Shown: positions 45,240 through 55,135, counted from the stretch's first letter. The stretch is 64,000 bases of DNA from Bacillus swezeyi (GCF_001969815.1 NZ_MRBK01000026.1:1-64000), one strand, 5' to 3'. Program-made: numbers and translations. The notes: a model not told the origin generated them from the letters alone.

Positions 45240-45402
45240 ACCACATTCGTACGAGACATTTGAGCAGCTTCAACATGATATGGATAAATACAACCATAAT
45301 CGTTTACAAGAAAAACTAAACGGCCTCAACCCAGTGGAATAAAGGGCTAAAGCTGTTTAGTGTGTTTTGCTTATTTTTACTGTCTACTTGACAGGGTGCA
45401 GT
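45240..45402 (+). pseudogene. second IS3-family OrfB tail, opposite strand
   Basis: HSYETFEQLQHDMDKYNHNR and LNGLNPVE*RAKAV are the C-terminus of an IS150-type OrfB, with a TAA where Tyr is usual. The following TGTCTACTTGACAGGGTGCA resembles the right end of IS150-like elements. It abuts the minus-strand fragment, so one element was cut by another. Confidence 0.75.
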
Positions 45403-45522
45403 TCAATTGTTCTTGTGTGGAACCGGGCTTACACTACATAGTGTTTAAAAAAGCTTTATATCCATTCATAAATCGTTCGACATATTTCATTTCTCCATCT
45501 AAAAAAAACCAGTTTGGTCATC

Positions 45523-47127
45523 TTAATGAATCGAACCAAGATGTTTGATTGTCACATTTTTAAAGATCGCTGTACCGCCTTCGGAGAAAAAGGTGATTCC
45601 TTGATCATCTGATTTTGGGTATATTAAATTTGAATGTGTGAACCTTCCATTATCGACAAAGACTTCAATACTACTTTTATCAACAATAATCTTTAAGTGA
45701 GCTTGCCGTTTACCAGCATCAAATGGTGTTGTGCTTTCTACCGATTGATTATTTTTGTCAGAGTGGTTTGTTAATGATCGATTGACATAAAAATAATTTC
45801 CTTCTGCAAAAATGCCTACATCGACATGGCGTTCTTGATCCGCTGATTCCCGAAGCCTTAAACCTACATTTTTCAGTTCTGACCAAGAGATATCCGTCTC
45901 CAACTGATATACATCACCGGTTACATGAAGTGTTTTTGAGCCGTTTACTTCAATTTGTTCATAGGTATCTGTAGCCTTTGTTAATTTATTTAAAGCGTTA
46001 ATTGGTTGAGAGACTAGATGATAATTATTGTCTTTGTCATGCTTTAGTTCAATTTGGCGAACAATCGAGTCCATTCCGTTAAACCCTTCTTGCATTGTTG
46101 GTGTTTGATGGGCATAATCCCAATTATTCATCCACGCAAAGGCATAACGTTTGTTGTATTTTTCTTTTTCCTTTCCGCCCTCAAACGTCACTCCGCCGTA
46201 CCAATCAAAGCCATAGTCCAGCCATTGAGGTTCGTGGTGATCCGGAAAGAATTCCTTTCCATCAAAATTTCCGGTCCAGTAGGCGTAAGTATTGGGCCTG
46301 CCTCGCGATTTACCATTTGCACTAACACCAAGCACCCATTTGAATGTCCCGTTATTGGCTCGCATTACATAAAGATCAGGGCACTCTACGATTCCGATAT
46401 GTTCCGTAACGAAACTACTCATATAATTCCAATCTTTTAAATTGTGAGATTCATAAAAGCCTATTTTTGTTCCTTCCGCCATGACCATGATCCATTTATG
46501 GCTACTATCATCCCAAATGATTTTCGGATCTCGAAAATCTTTTGTTCCCGGATTTGGCATGATAGGATCGTCACTATATGAGGTAAATGTTTTTCCGTGG
46601 TCATTACTGTACCATAAAAACTGTTCCTGCTGGCCTCCATCCTTAGAGGGCTGTGTCACAATCGCAATGAGAGCGCCTTTTCCAAACCCCGCTGTATTTT
46701 CCTTGTCAATAACGACTGATCCTGACCATGGATCTCCATTTTCGTTTGTATATTTTGGAATGGCTATCCCTTCATCATTCCAGTGCACCAAATCTTCTGA
46801 TGTGGCATGTCGCCATTCAGTTCCATTTCCATTTGGATAATCACCATTATAGAGATAATAGTAATGATATTTTCCATCCAAATAGATCGGCCTCTGAGGA
46901 TCATTTTTCCAGTTGTCTGGTGTAGTAAAGTGGTATTTTGCACGGTATGAGGGCTTTTTATGTGTATGAGTCGATTCCTGTGACTTATCCGCTTGTTGCT
47001 CAACTGTTGGTTCACGAGACTTAAAGACAAAGTGATACACTAATCCGATGGCAGTCATGATCAGTAAGCTCGTAATCAAAAAAACCAACGGCTTATATCT
47101 CCTTTTATTTTTTACTCGTTTGTCCAA
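45523..47127 (-). CDS. levB: endolevanase-like GH32 enzyme (LevB)
   Basis: 534 aa. An N-terminal membrane helix (about 14-35) anchors or exports it. The GH32 five-bladed propeller has the nucleophile in WKNDPQRP, the RDPK transition-state Asp motif (FRDPKIIW) and the acid/base Glu in VECPDLYV, followed by the C-terminal beta-sandwich. B. subtilis has levB (yveB) directly after sacB in one operon, as here, where it makes levanbiose or short fructans from levan. Confidence 0.9.
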   Translation of the reverse strand: MDKRVKNKRRYKPLVFLITSLLIMTAIGLVYHFVFKSREPTVEQQADKSQESTHTHKKPSYRAKYHFTTPDNWKNDPQRPIYLDGKYHYYYLYNGDYPNGNGTEWRHATSEDLVHWNDEGIAIPKYTNENGDPWSGSVVIDKENTAGFGKGALIAIVTQPSKDGGQQEQFLWYSNDHGKTFTSYSDDPIMPNPGTKDFRDPKIIWDDSSHKWIMVMAEGTKIGFYESHNLKDWNYMSSFVTEHIGIVECPDLYVMRANNGTFKWVLGVSANGKSRGRPNTYAYWTGNFDGKEFFPDHHEPQWLDYGFDWYGGVTFEGGKEKEKYNKRYAFAWMNNWDYAHQTPTMQEGFNGMDSIVRQIELKHDKDNNYHLVSQPINALNKLTKATDTYEQIEVNGSKTLHVTGDVYQLETDISWSELKNVGLRLRESADQERHVDVGIFAEGNYFYVNRSLTNHSDKNNQSVESTTPFDAGKRQAHLKIIVDKSSIEVFVDNGRFTHSNLIYPKSDDQGITFFSEGGTAIFKNVTIKHLGSIH

Positions 47128-47208
47128 TCAAACTCACCGCCCTCTAAAAATAAAGTCAAAGCAAAAAGAAAATGCCAATCATGATTGACACTTTCTTTTT
47201 TTACAACA

Positions 47209-48672
47209 TTATTCGTTAATTGTGATTTGTCCTTGTTCAAGGATACTATCTTTTACAACAGATGTTTTTGGTCCTTTAATATTAAGTAAAAAGCTTGGTG
47301 CAAACGTAGAGTGATGGTCCTCAAAGTAACCTCTGTTTGTCATGTAGCTTGTTACAACCACATTATCGCTATCCTTTTGTGGGATCGCATAATGAGCATA
47401 ATTCCAAGTAATGTCATAAGGATCAAGATCATGATGTAATACAAGTCCGGTTTTATTGAGTGGCTTGTATGGTCCAGTTAAGGAATCGGACACATAACCT
47501 AACAAGTAAATGTCTTCGTCATCAATACCGTCAATTGTCATTTTAGATCCTCTTGAGCTTGTGAATAAATACCATTTGCCATCCTTTTTAAAGATGTTCG
47601 GACGCTCAATTTCATCTGTTACTGTATTTGACACAACCAATGGTTTCATTACTTTATTCAAAGTATAATCATCATTGATTTCAATGATTCCTATTGCACC
47701 ATTTGCTAAAGTAGCCAGCTCCTTTTTCGAGCTTTTTAACAGCTTATTCTTTTCAGCTTGGAAGAATTTATTACTTCCGCCATAGTAAGCTTTATTGTAT
47801 AGTGATTCTTCGCCTTCATAACCATATTCTGTTCCCGTATTTGCTTCAAAAATAAGATACTTATGGCCATTATCTTCAATATAATGAGGATCTCTCAATG
47901 TATGGTTATTCATGAAATTACCTTCACTGAAAGCTTGATCAACATTTTGATAAACTTTACCGTTTCCACCTTCAAAGATCGATTTAAAATCTTCAACACC
48001 TTTAATTTTTAGTGTATCAGCATCTGGTTGAGATAGATTCACTTGAGCTGTTGTTAACGTTTGTTTACCTAAGTGTTTTTCTCCATCCCATGGATGGCGA
48101 TTTGTGTAAAATAGGCGAACTTCTCCGTCAGACGTTAAAGTTGCAGATCCTGACCATTCTTCAGCTTGATCTTTTAAATACGGATCGTTTGCAGCGTATT
48201 TATCACTATCCTTAAATACTCTGCCGGCATTTTTCCAGCTATCAAGTGAATGATCGCCAACTTTTTTATAGAACATGTATATAAAAGTGTCGCTTCCATT
48301 GTCAGGGTCTCCTGCTAAACCGAAAACGATATGGTAGCCTTTATATTCTGCCACTGTTCCATCAGCGTTTTGAAGCGGCCAAGTGTCCCATACGTCTATA
48401 TCCATCAGCTTGCCATTCTCATCATACTTTTTTGCTGAAGGAATGTTTTTAATTGTGGATGCATCGAACTGAGGTACTTCAAATCTTGGATCATCATGTT
48501 GTTTGATGATGTTGTACATATCTGAACGAGTGATTTGAGAAGTCCCATACGTTTCTTTGTGATCCAATGTGTCTTTTTGTTTTGCAAACGAGAGCGGTGC
48601 CCCTCCGCCTACTAGAATTGCTGTACCAAGCGTAACGACTGTTGCTTGTTTAACAAGACTTTTGATGTTCAT
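47209..48672 (-). CDS. sacB: levansucrase
   Basis: 487 aa GH68. Signal peptide about 1-30 (cleavage near SFA). Catalytic residues are seen as Asp96 (VWDTWPLQ), the RDP of LRDPHYIE and the Glu of TDEIERPN. It turns sucrose into levan and glucose outside the cell. Clearly diverged from B. subtilis SacB, with a small insertion before the nucleophile. The promoter has TATAAT but no good -35, and I see no SacY-type RNA antiterminator hairpin, so control by the adjacent two-component system is more likely. Confidence 0.93.
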   Translation of the reverse strand: MNIKSLVKQATVVTLGTAILVGGGAPLSFAKQKDTLDHKETYGTSQITRSDMYNIIKQHDDPRFEVPQFDASTIKNIPSAKKYDENGKLMDIDVWDTWPLQNADGTVAEYKGYHIVFGLAGDPDNGSDTFIYMFYKKVGDHSLDSWKNAGRVFKDSDKYAANDPYLKDQAEEWSGSATLTSDGEVRLFYTNRHPWDGEKHLGKQTLTTAQVNLSQPDADTLKIKGVEDFKSIFEGGNGKVYQNVDQAFSEGNFMNNHTLRDPHYIEDNGHKYLIFEANTGTEYGYEGEESLYNKAYYGGSNKFFQAEKNKLLKSSKKELATLANGAIGIIEINDDYTLNKVMKPLVVSNTVTDEIERPNIFKKDGKWYLFTSSRGSKMTIDGIDDEDIYLLGYVSDSLTGPYKPLNKTGLVLHHDLDPYDITWNYAHYAIPQKDSDNVVVTSYMTNRGYFEDHHSTFAPSFLLNIKGPKTSVVKDSILEQGQITINE

Positions 48673-48843
48673 CTTCTTCCTCCCTTAATTTTTTTATGAA
48701 TGTTTACTAGAAATCTAGCAGCATTCAAACCGTGTTTCATTTACAAATATCATTATAGTTTAGGTCAAATTCTGTGGATATGGCTTATATTGATTAGAAT
48801 GTTGTCTTAAATTGATATCGTGCTTTCCGGCAGATTATTAAAA

Positions 48844-48870
48844 AAATGCCTGCAAAAAATGCGGGCATTT
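48844..48870 (-). terminator. terminator after the solute-binding gene
   Basis: AAATGCC(TGCA) / (TGC)GGGCATTT arms. It separates the regulatory genes from sacB-levB. Confidence 0.75.
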
Positions 48871-48933
48871 ATAAAGAGCTAATCAGCGGATTGATCAACT
48901 TTTGAATGTGAATCTCTATACGATGAAGGCGAA

Positions 48934-50220
48934 TTATTGGCTTGCAGCATTATCCCAGGACTTCTGAAACTCTTGCAGCAATTGTTCACGATTCAGCTGT
49001 TTTCCTACGTAAAGCTGCATTGCAGTGCCAAATTCAGCTTTTACTCCCACAGGAAAATGAAACCAGTTGGAAGATAACGTCTTTCCCGCTGTTGAGTAAC
49101 GGATAATTTCATCCGCGAGGGGTCCTAAATGGTCCGTCTCTATGTTTTCAAACGCAGGAATATATTTCAAACGTTCCGTCATAAACATTTTTCCTTGTTT
49201 TGAAGAAACCATCCAGTTTAAAAATTTTTTCGCTTCTTTTTTCTTTTCTGGTGTTGCTTGTTTGTTTACAACCCAGTAATTCGGAACACCGACAACTAAG
49301 GCATCATTGTTAGGCTCGTCATTAATTGGTATTGGCAGCATTCCTATGTTCATATTTGGTGACAGTTGATCAATGATCGGCTGAATCCAGTTTCCTTGTA
49401 GTATCATCGCTGCTTGTCCCTTTGCAAATAAATTCAATTCCATGTTGTAATCTGTTGCGAGCGGACTATCGTTTCCATATTTTGTTGTTACATCGAGCAA
49501 CTTGATCACATCTTTGAATGTTTGATTGTTCTCAATTTTTCTCGTCCCGTCATTTAGGCCTTTTATAAAAGCAACTGGATCTTCTTGTTTTGCAAATGCA
49601 ATACTCAATAGGTGGTCACCCAATTTCCACCCTTCATAATAACCGTTTGCAAAAGGAGTAATCCCTGCTTTTTTCAACTTTTCCGCCGCTTCTATTAATT
49701 CAGTTAGCGTATTCGGCAACGTATCAATGCCTGCCTTATGAAATAAATCCTTATTATAAATGAATCCGAATCCTTCGAGATTAAATGGCATTCCATAAAT
49801 TTTCCCATTCAACTTCATTGGGGTTAACGTATCTTCATATGCATGTTCGACCCATGGCTGGTCCGTAAGATCCTCCAAATATTCACTCCAGTGTTTGGCA
49901 TGTTCGTATCCGGTGTTTGTAAAAATAGCAGGACCGTTACCGGCAGCCATCTGTGCTTTCAGGTCAGAAAGGTCATCGGCGGCCCCGCCCACGGTGTGAA
50001 TCTGAATATCTACGTTTGGATTTTTCTTTTCATAAGCGTTTACCATTTGTTCGAACTGCGTAGATATTTCCACTTTCGGATTTCGAACCTTTAATATGAT
50101 TTTTTCCTCCGCAAGTTCCGGTTCTTTTGATTCCGATACCTTCTTCATCTTCGTCTGACATTCCGAAAGAGATAGGCTGAGTATGCCAACTAAAAACATG
50201 TGAAATATCCCTTTTTTCAT
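48934..50220 (-). CDS. sugar-type extracellular solute-binding protein, no permeases
   Basis: 428 aa, ABC family 1 binding-protein fold (FTNTGYEHAKHWSEYLEDLT, YGMPFNLEGFGFIYNKDLF, GQAAMILQGNWIQ). Start at the ATG at 50220 with GGGGTGA upstream. The signal peptide ends LSLSLSECQ: the Cys is where a lipobox would be, but Glu before it is abnormal (Gly, Ala or Ser is usual). No permease or ATPase genes are nearby. It sits right after a YesM/YesN pair, so it may present sugar to the kinase rather than to a transporter. Confidence 0.85.
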   Translation of the reverse strand: MKKGIFHMFLVGILSLSLSECQTKMKKVSESKEPELAEEKIILKVRNPKVEISTQFEQMVNAYEKKNPNVDIQIHTVGGAADDLSDLKAQMAAGNGPAIFTNTGYEHAKHWSEYLEDLTDQPWVEHAYEDTLTPMKLNGKIYGMPFNLEGFGFIYNKDLFHKAGIDTLPNTLTELIEAAEKLKKAGITPFANGYYEGWKLGDHLLSIAFAKQEDPVAFIKGLNDGTRKIENNQTFKDVIKLLDVTTKYGNDSPLATDYNMELNLFAKGQAAMILQGNWIQPIIDQLSPNMNIGMLPIPINDEPNNDALVVGVPNYWVVNKQATPEKKKEAKKFLNWMVSSKQGKMFMTERLKYIPAFENIETDHLGPLADEIIRYSTAGKTLSSNWFHFPVGVKAEFGTAMQLYVGKQLNREQLLQEFQKSWDNAASQ

Positions 50221-50264
50221 CGATTCACCCCAATCGTTCACTCAAAAGATATGAAAAAGGTGGA

Positions 50265-51443
50265 TTATCTACTTCCAACTTTGAGCTTCTTCCCGTCATT
50301 GCGGTACTCAAAAGGTGTCATGCCAACGACCTTTTTGAATAACTTTGAAAAGTATTTCTCGTCCTGATAGCCAAGCATTAAGGAAATGGAATAAATACTT
50401 TCTTCCGTTTCACTTAACCAACATTTTGCTTGATCGATTCTAAGTTTCATGATGTATTTGGACAGAGTCATTCCCGTTTCTTGTTTGAACTTTCTTGATA
50501 TGTGCTCACGACTCAAAAAGAACCGGTTTGATAGTTTTTCCAAACTCAATTCCTTCATGTAGTGCATTTCAACATAAGAAACAATATCCTTCATGCGACA
50601 GGCGTCATCCAGATCATTTAAACGATGAATCGATCTGAAGTTTTGCTCTTCCACTGCTTTTTGTAAAGACTGAAACGATTTCGGGATCTCTTCCAATGAT
50701 TTTATTGGTTGACCAGTAACAAGACGAACAGGGATATCAAATTCATGACTAATCCATTCTTCAACAGATAACCATTCGCCCTGTACAGTCATAACTAAAC
50801 AAAGACTTTGATCATCCTGAAGCGTAAATGCATTTCCAAGTCCCTGATCGACAAGCTGATCAGCAAGCCTTTGAATGTATGGATCAGAATGGTGCATTTG
50901 ATAAAAGGAAATGAGTGTAAGATCGTACTCATCAGCTGAGGGAAGACATAAAGCAATTTCATTCATGTCAAAAGGTTCACCGTTGCAAGCCTCTGTAACT
51001 AACTGATTCATACGAAGCCTTTTAACATCTTCATAAACACCGGTCTCTTTATATTGACGATCCTTCTCTTCACTTGCCCAGCATTTAACAGCTTCCTCCA
51101 ACGTTTTATTAAATGCATCAGCTTCAATCGGCTTCAATAAATAATCAAAGCTGCCGCACTTAATTGCTTTACGCATATATGAATAATCGTCAAAACCTGT
51201 GATTAAAATGACTTTTCCAGGATAAGACATGGCATCTAACCACTCCATTAATTCTATACCGCTTATTCCAGGCATTTTCACGTCTGTAAAGACGATCTCC
51301 GGATTCTCCCTTTGAATAACTTTTTTTGCTTCTTCTCCATTACTTGCTTCGAAGATATCAGTAATACCGTACTTTTTCCACTGTCCCAAATGACGGATGA
51401 CATCACGCACATTAAATTCATCATCTACAATTAGAGCCTTCAT
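50265..51443 (-). CDS. YesN-type response regulator (REC + AraC HTH)
   Basis: 392 aa from the ATG at 51443 (AAGGAGG upstream; the open frame reaches 51521). Receiver domain with the acidic pair in ALIVDDEFNVRD, the phospho-Asp in EIVFTDVKMPG and the Lys of YLLKPIE. The C-terminus has two AraC-type helix-turn-helix units (LSREHISRKFKQETG, then YSISLMLGYQDEKYFSKLF). Partner of the kinase upstream. Confidence 0.92.
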   Translation of the reverse strand: MKALIVDDEFNVRDVIRHLGQWKKYGITDIFEASNGEEAKKVIQRENPEIVFTDVKMPGISGIELMEWLDAMSYPGKVILITGFDDYSYMRKAIKCGSFDYLLKPIEADAFNKTLEEAVKCWASEEKDRQYKETGVYEDVKRLRMNQLVTEACNGEPFDMNEIALCLPSADEYDLTLISFYQMHHSDPYIQRLADQLVDQGLGNAFTLQDDQSLCLVMTVQGEWLSVEEWISHEFDIPVRLVTGQPIKSLEEIPKSFQSLQKAVEEQNFRSIHRLNDLDDACRMKDIVSYVEMHYMKELSLEKLSNRFFLSREHISRKFKQETGMTLSKYIMKLRIDQAKCWLSETEESIYSISLMLGYQDEKYFSKLFKKVVGMTPFEYRNDGKKLKVGSR

Positions 51444-51495
51444 ATTTTTTTCATCCTCCTTACAAGATACGGGTAAACATTTTCTGTTTGGATGA

Positions 51496-53286
51496 CTATG
51501 AAACAATCTCTTCATTTGCAATCTTTGAATCTAACGGAATCATGAGTCGAACGAAAAATCCGTGTCCTTGCTTCCGATCCAGCTCTAATCCAGCATCTTG
51601 TCCATAATTTAGAACTAGTCGGTCATGAATATTTTTCAAACCGATATGCTCGCGGGAATACGTTCCTTCATCAGAAGCCGTATAGATCTTTTCCCTTAAT
51701 GTTTGCAGCTCTTCATGTGTCATACTGGGCCCGTCATTTTCTACCACGAGATGTAACAATTCTCCTTGGATTTCTCCATAAATGTTTAAATGTGAGTGAT
51801 AGAAACCTTCTTCATAACAGTGTTTAAAAAAGTTTTCAACGAGCGGTTGAAGAATCATACTTGGAATTTTCATAGCAAGGATTGTTTCGTTTATTTGAAT
51901 AGAATAATTTAAACCGCTTCCAAAACGCTCCATTTGAAGAAATAAGTATGATTGAATATACTCCACTTCTTCTCGAACCAATACCCACTGATCTGCCCGA
52001 ATAGAGTACCGCATCATTTTCGATAAATACGTGACCAATTGGTAAACTTTCGGAGATTGATCTCTTAAGGCGACCGCCCCTATTGATTGTAATGCGTTAA
52101 ATAAAAAGTGCGGGTTAACTTGGGATTTGAGCGCTCTGAATTGGTTTTTCCGATTTTCAATTTCCAGTTTATATTCACGTTCAATATGCAGATTAATTCG
52201 GTCCATCATGTCCTTCATATGATTTTCTAAAAGGCCGATTTCGTCTTCTCTACTGTCATCAAAAGGGATATCCGTATTTCCGCCTTCAATTGATTCCACT
52301 TTCCTGCTAAGAAGTTTAATTGGACTCGTAATTTTGTAAGTAATAATACTTATCATCATTAACCCCAGCAATCCTACTCCGATCCCAACAAGTATGTTTG
52401 TATATGCGGTCTGCCTGACATCATGAAATAATACGTGACTAGGAGTTATCTTGACTAGTTTCCATTGATTTAGTGGTTTTGATAAGGTTTTCGATAAGAT
52501 AATATCTTCTTCCCCAACATTTTCAGCTGTATCGATTCTCTTTAGTAAATCAGGGGGAATGGGCTTACCTATAAGTGCTTGATTACTTGCATACATGACA
52601 CGATGATTTGAATCTATCAGTAATACGGACTCTTCTTCATGCTGAACAATACTTTTGCATATACGTGCATATCCATCTAAATCGAAATCAATCGTAATGA
52701 TTCCGAGAAATTCGTTTGAAAGCACATCTACCAATTTATGATGAATCGTCATCACCATTGTGGTATCCGCTTCTGGAATAATTGCGGCATTATTATAGTT
52801 CTCAATTCGATGCGGAGGCTCAATCATATACTTTAAGTTAGAGTGATAGAGTTTATGAATTGAATGTTCCTTTAATAAATCTGGTTGAGGTTTACGAGCA
52901 CTGACCATCGTATTGTAAACAGTAAACGATTCTTTATCCTTATCAATATAAAAGCGGACCTGACGAATTTCGTTTCGCATGAGAGAAAAAGTTTCGATGC
53001 TTTTTTCAACAGCAATCGGATTAAAATAAATGGAATCTTCAAAGCCATTTTGAAAAATTCGGTATAAATCAGGAGTTCGATATAAATTATATGAAAGATT
53101 GATCTTATCATGAAAATATTGCTGCAGTTCCTCCGACAATGTCTCCATTTGATCATGACTAACTTCAAGCTCGTGCTCTTCAACACTTTTTTTCGTATAT
53201 TCATAAATCAAAAAAACGGAAAAAAAATACGGCAGGATAATAAAAGTAAGCAGCATGAACAATAAACGACTTTGAATACTCTTCAT
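51496..53286 (-). CDS. YesM-type sensor histidine kinase
   Basis: 596 aa. Membrane helices at about 7-27 and 283-305 enclose a large extracellular dCache-like sensor. HAMP (SPIKLLSRKVESIEGG), the phospho-acceptor His in QVNPHFLFNALQSIG, then the HATPase with PSMILQPLVENFFKHC and IGLKNIHDRL. Such kinases usually sense extracellular sugars, sometimes through a binding protein. It is the first gene of the kinase-regulator-binding protein operon. Confidence 0.92.
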   Translation of the reverse strand: MKSIQSRLLFMLLTFIILPYFFSVFLIYEYTKKSVEEHELEVSHDQMETLSEELQQYFHDKINLSYNLYRTPDLYRIFQNGFEDSIYFNPIAVEKSIETFSLMRNEIRQVRFYIDKDKESFTVYNTMVSARKPQPDLLKEHSIHKLYHSNLKYMIEPPHRIENYNNAAIIPEADTTMVMTIHHKLVDVLSNEFLGIITIDFDLDGYARICKSIVQHEEESVLLIDSNHRVMYASNQALIGKPIPPDLLKRIDTAENVGEEDIILSKTLSKPLNQWKLVKITPSHVLFHDVRQTAYTNILVGIGVGLLGLMMISIITYKITSPIKLLSRKVESIEGGNTDIPFDDSREDEIGLLENHMKDMMDRINLHIEREYKLEIENRKNQFRALKSQVNPHFLFNALQSIGAVALRDQSPKVYQLVTYLSKMMRYSIRADQWVLVREEVEYIQSYLFLQMERFGSGLNYSIQINETILAMKIPSMILQPLVENFFKHCYEEGFYHSHLNIYGEIQGELLHLVVENDGPSMTHEELQTLREKIYTASDEGTYSREHIGLKNIHDRLVLNYGQDAGLELDRKQGHGFFVRLMIPLDSKIANEEIVS

Positions 53287-54266
53287 TTAAAATACTCCTT
53301 TCGTGAATATGGAGTCCAAATTAACATGCCTTTTTCATAAGAGAATTAGAAAGTATGCAAATGACATATAATGAACCTCCATCAAAAGGAGTTCTATTAA
53401 AATCAGCAAATCTAAATTTGAGTATATAAAAATGTTCTTTAACGTTTAGGCATCCTAATACTTTTTATTTAAATTTATTTGAATATGTATGTCAACATAG
53501 GACAAATAGGTTAAAAAAAAATAAAGAATTATAAAATTTCCTTGTTATAGCGCATTTTGAAAACGGTTGCCAAAATAAACGAAACCGCTGTCATCATAAG
53601 TGAAATGAATCTTAATGACTAGAAAATCATTGATTATTACAATAATGCAGGAAAATATAATTATTTGTTGTAACAATCTAAATAAATCCCCATAAAAATA
53701 TGGGTTGTTACGAAATTATGTTATTTTGGAATAGAATCAGGAATTTGTTTTTCCCGCAAAAGAGCCTTCAAAAAGAAGATTTCCAATGTCTTTTGAAGGC
53801 TTTTTTCATATCCAAAACTCGGTGATTGCCGAACCTTTAGTAGACAGCAAAACCGCAGCTGCATTTATTCCTAACAGCTAAAACGATCTTCTCTGCTAAA
53901 ATTTTATTCTTTCTTAATGTAATTTAAAGAGGAGCGGCATTTGCTGCTCTCTTTTCATCGCATTCCCTCACAAGATCTCAAACAGTTTTGAACATAATTC
54001 AATTAATCGGCGAAAAGAAGGTGAATAAATGACATGCCCAAGACAAAACAAAAGGATTGTTTGTACTAGAGGGTTTTGAGTTAGTTGGTGATGGTCAGTT
54101 CTTCTAACCTTCAGTGCAGGTCTTCCTCTTTTTCTTCATATAAAGGTTTTTTATCCTGAATCTTATGATTCATTTTCATGGATGCTAAGGATTTCCCCAT
54201 CAATATATCTCCACAAAACAGGGAACTATTTCCTGATATGTCACTTTAGTATTAGAGGAGAATGCC
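53287..54266. other. 980-bp AT-rich region without a clear gene
   Basis: Contains a cre-like site TGAAAACGGTTGCC at 53558-53571 (two mismatches) about 270 bp before the kinase, and a hairpin at 53763-53800 (AGCCTTCAAAA / TTTTGAAGGCT then T-run) that ends no visible gene. A 16-codon frame at about 54029 has a good binding site but no recognisable product. Confidence 0.45.
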
Positions 54267-54383
54267 ATGAAGACCCTTGACGTTCAGGCGTCGCATCATG
54301 CAATTGACCAAACGCTGGAACAATTAAAAAAGCAATCAGAAGAAATCGACAAAGTCAAAAAAGAGGTGAATAATAATGATTGA
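54267..54383 (+). pseudogene. LXG toxin N-terminal stub
   Basis: 38 codons from an ATG with AGAGGAG upstream. MKTLDVQASHHAIDQTLEQL matches the opening of Bacillus LXG polymorphic toxins (YobL/YeeF/YxiD type), which are 500-700 aa. After VKKEV the frame runs into the binding site of the next gene and stops. The central and toxic C-terminal parts have been deleted cleanly. Confidence 0.65.
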
Positions 54384-54672
54384 AATAAAAATTTCTGATC
54401 CTGTCTATCAATTTCTAAGTGGGATTTTTCATCAAGAAATTGAATCTCCAGAGTCAGCACTTGAAGAGTATTTAGATGAGGTATCCAAAAAGGAACAAGA
54501 AGACGATGTAATTGCTCTAACCGATTTTATGAACAGTCAGTATTCAGAAGAAGACAAGAATGATTTTATAGTGGAAGCTACCGATGGTGTAGATTTTAGT
54601 TATGAAGTATCTCCATTGATTTGGCTTAAACAAGTTACTCAAAAAATAGAAAACAATATCAAAGCTTTATAA
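54376..54672 (+). CDS. probable orphan immunity protein of an LXG toxin
   Basis: 98 aa, very acidic (many Asp/Glu), beginning MIEIKISDPVYQFLSGIFHQ and containing ESALEEYLDEVSKKEQEDD. It overlaps the toxin stub by 8 bp, with AAAGAGGTG as its binding site. Small acidic proteins directly after LXG genes are usually immunity proteins. The family itself is not recognised; the call rests on position and composition. Confidence 0.55.
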   Translation: MIEIKISDPVYQFLSGIFHQEIESPESALEEYLDEVSKKEQEDDVIALTDFMNSQYSEEDKNDFIVEATDGVDFSYEVSPLIWLKQVTQKIENNIKAL

Positions 54673-54684
54673 TCACTTACTAGT

Positions 54685-54702
54685 CCCTTGAATCTTCAAG
54701 GG
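54685..54702 (+). terminator. terminator hairpin
   Basis: CCCTTGAA / TTCAAGGG perfect arms, then a T-rich tail. Confidence 0.75.
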
Positions 54703-54709
54703 GCCATTT

Positions 54710-55135
54710 TTATTTCAATAACGATTCAAGTTTCGCTTTCGTTTTCAGCCCGTAATAACCATCTGTGCCGTTGTTTTTGGCTCCTTTGTCTGGATAGAAA
54801 TAAAGAGCAGCGAGCACCTCCTGAAACTGCCGCACAGCCGTTCCTTTAATCATCGGGTTTTCCACTTTATAGATTCCGGTCGGCAACTTGTAAGATGATT
54901 TTTACCGCTTGAAGGTGACTTTTTCTCTTCAATGTCCTGAAAAGCTTTTTCGGTTGCCGGGCCATAAATGCCATCAGCCGCTATTCCGGCTTTCTTTTAA
55001 AGGGCTTTAACGGCTTATACAGTTTCGTTTCCGTAAGAGCCACGGGCATCGTCCCTCGGTAGCGAAAAGCTTGCAGCAATCAGACGTTTTTGCAACTCTT
55101 TGACTTCAGATCCGGACGAACCCTTTTTCAAGATA
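54710..55135 (-). pseudogene. peptidoglycan-binding end of a phage-type amidase
   Basis: The minus strand reads KKGSSGSEVKELQKRLIAAS, AVKAL*KKAGIAADGIYGPAT, then in other frames YKLPTGIYKVENPMIKGTAV and LAALYFYPDKGAKN to a stop at 54710. These are PG_binding_1 repeats like the C-terminus of XlyA/CwlA-type N-acetylmuramoyl-L-alanine amidases. Two stops and at least one frameshift interrupt it and no catalytic domain is found. Confidence 0.75.

Noticed and set aside
48673-48840. SacY-type antiterminator (RAT) hairpin in the sacB leader
   Set aside because: Only a short CTAGA/TCTAG palindrome is seen; nothing like the RAT sequence or a following terminator.
53763-53800. Hairpin as the end of a small RNA gene
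   Set aside because: A good terminator, but I cannot show a promoter or conserved RNA upstream; RNA-seq would decide.
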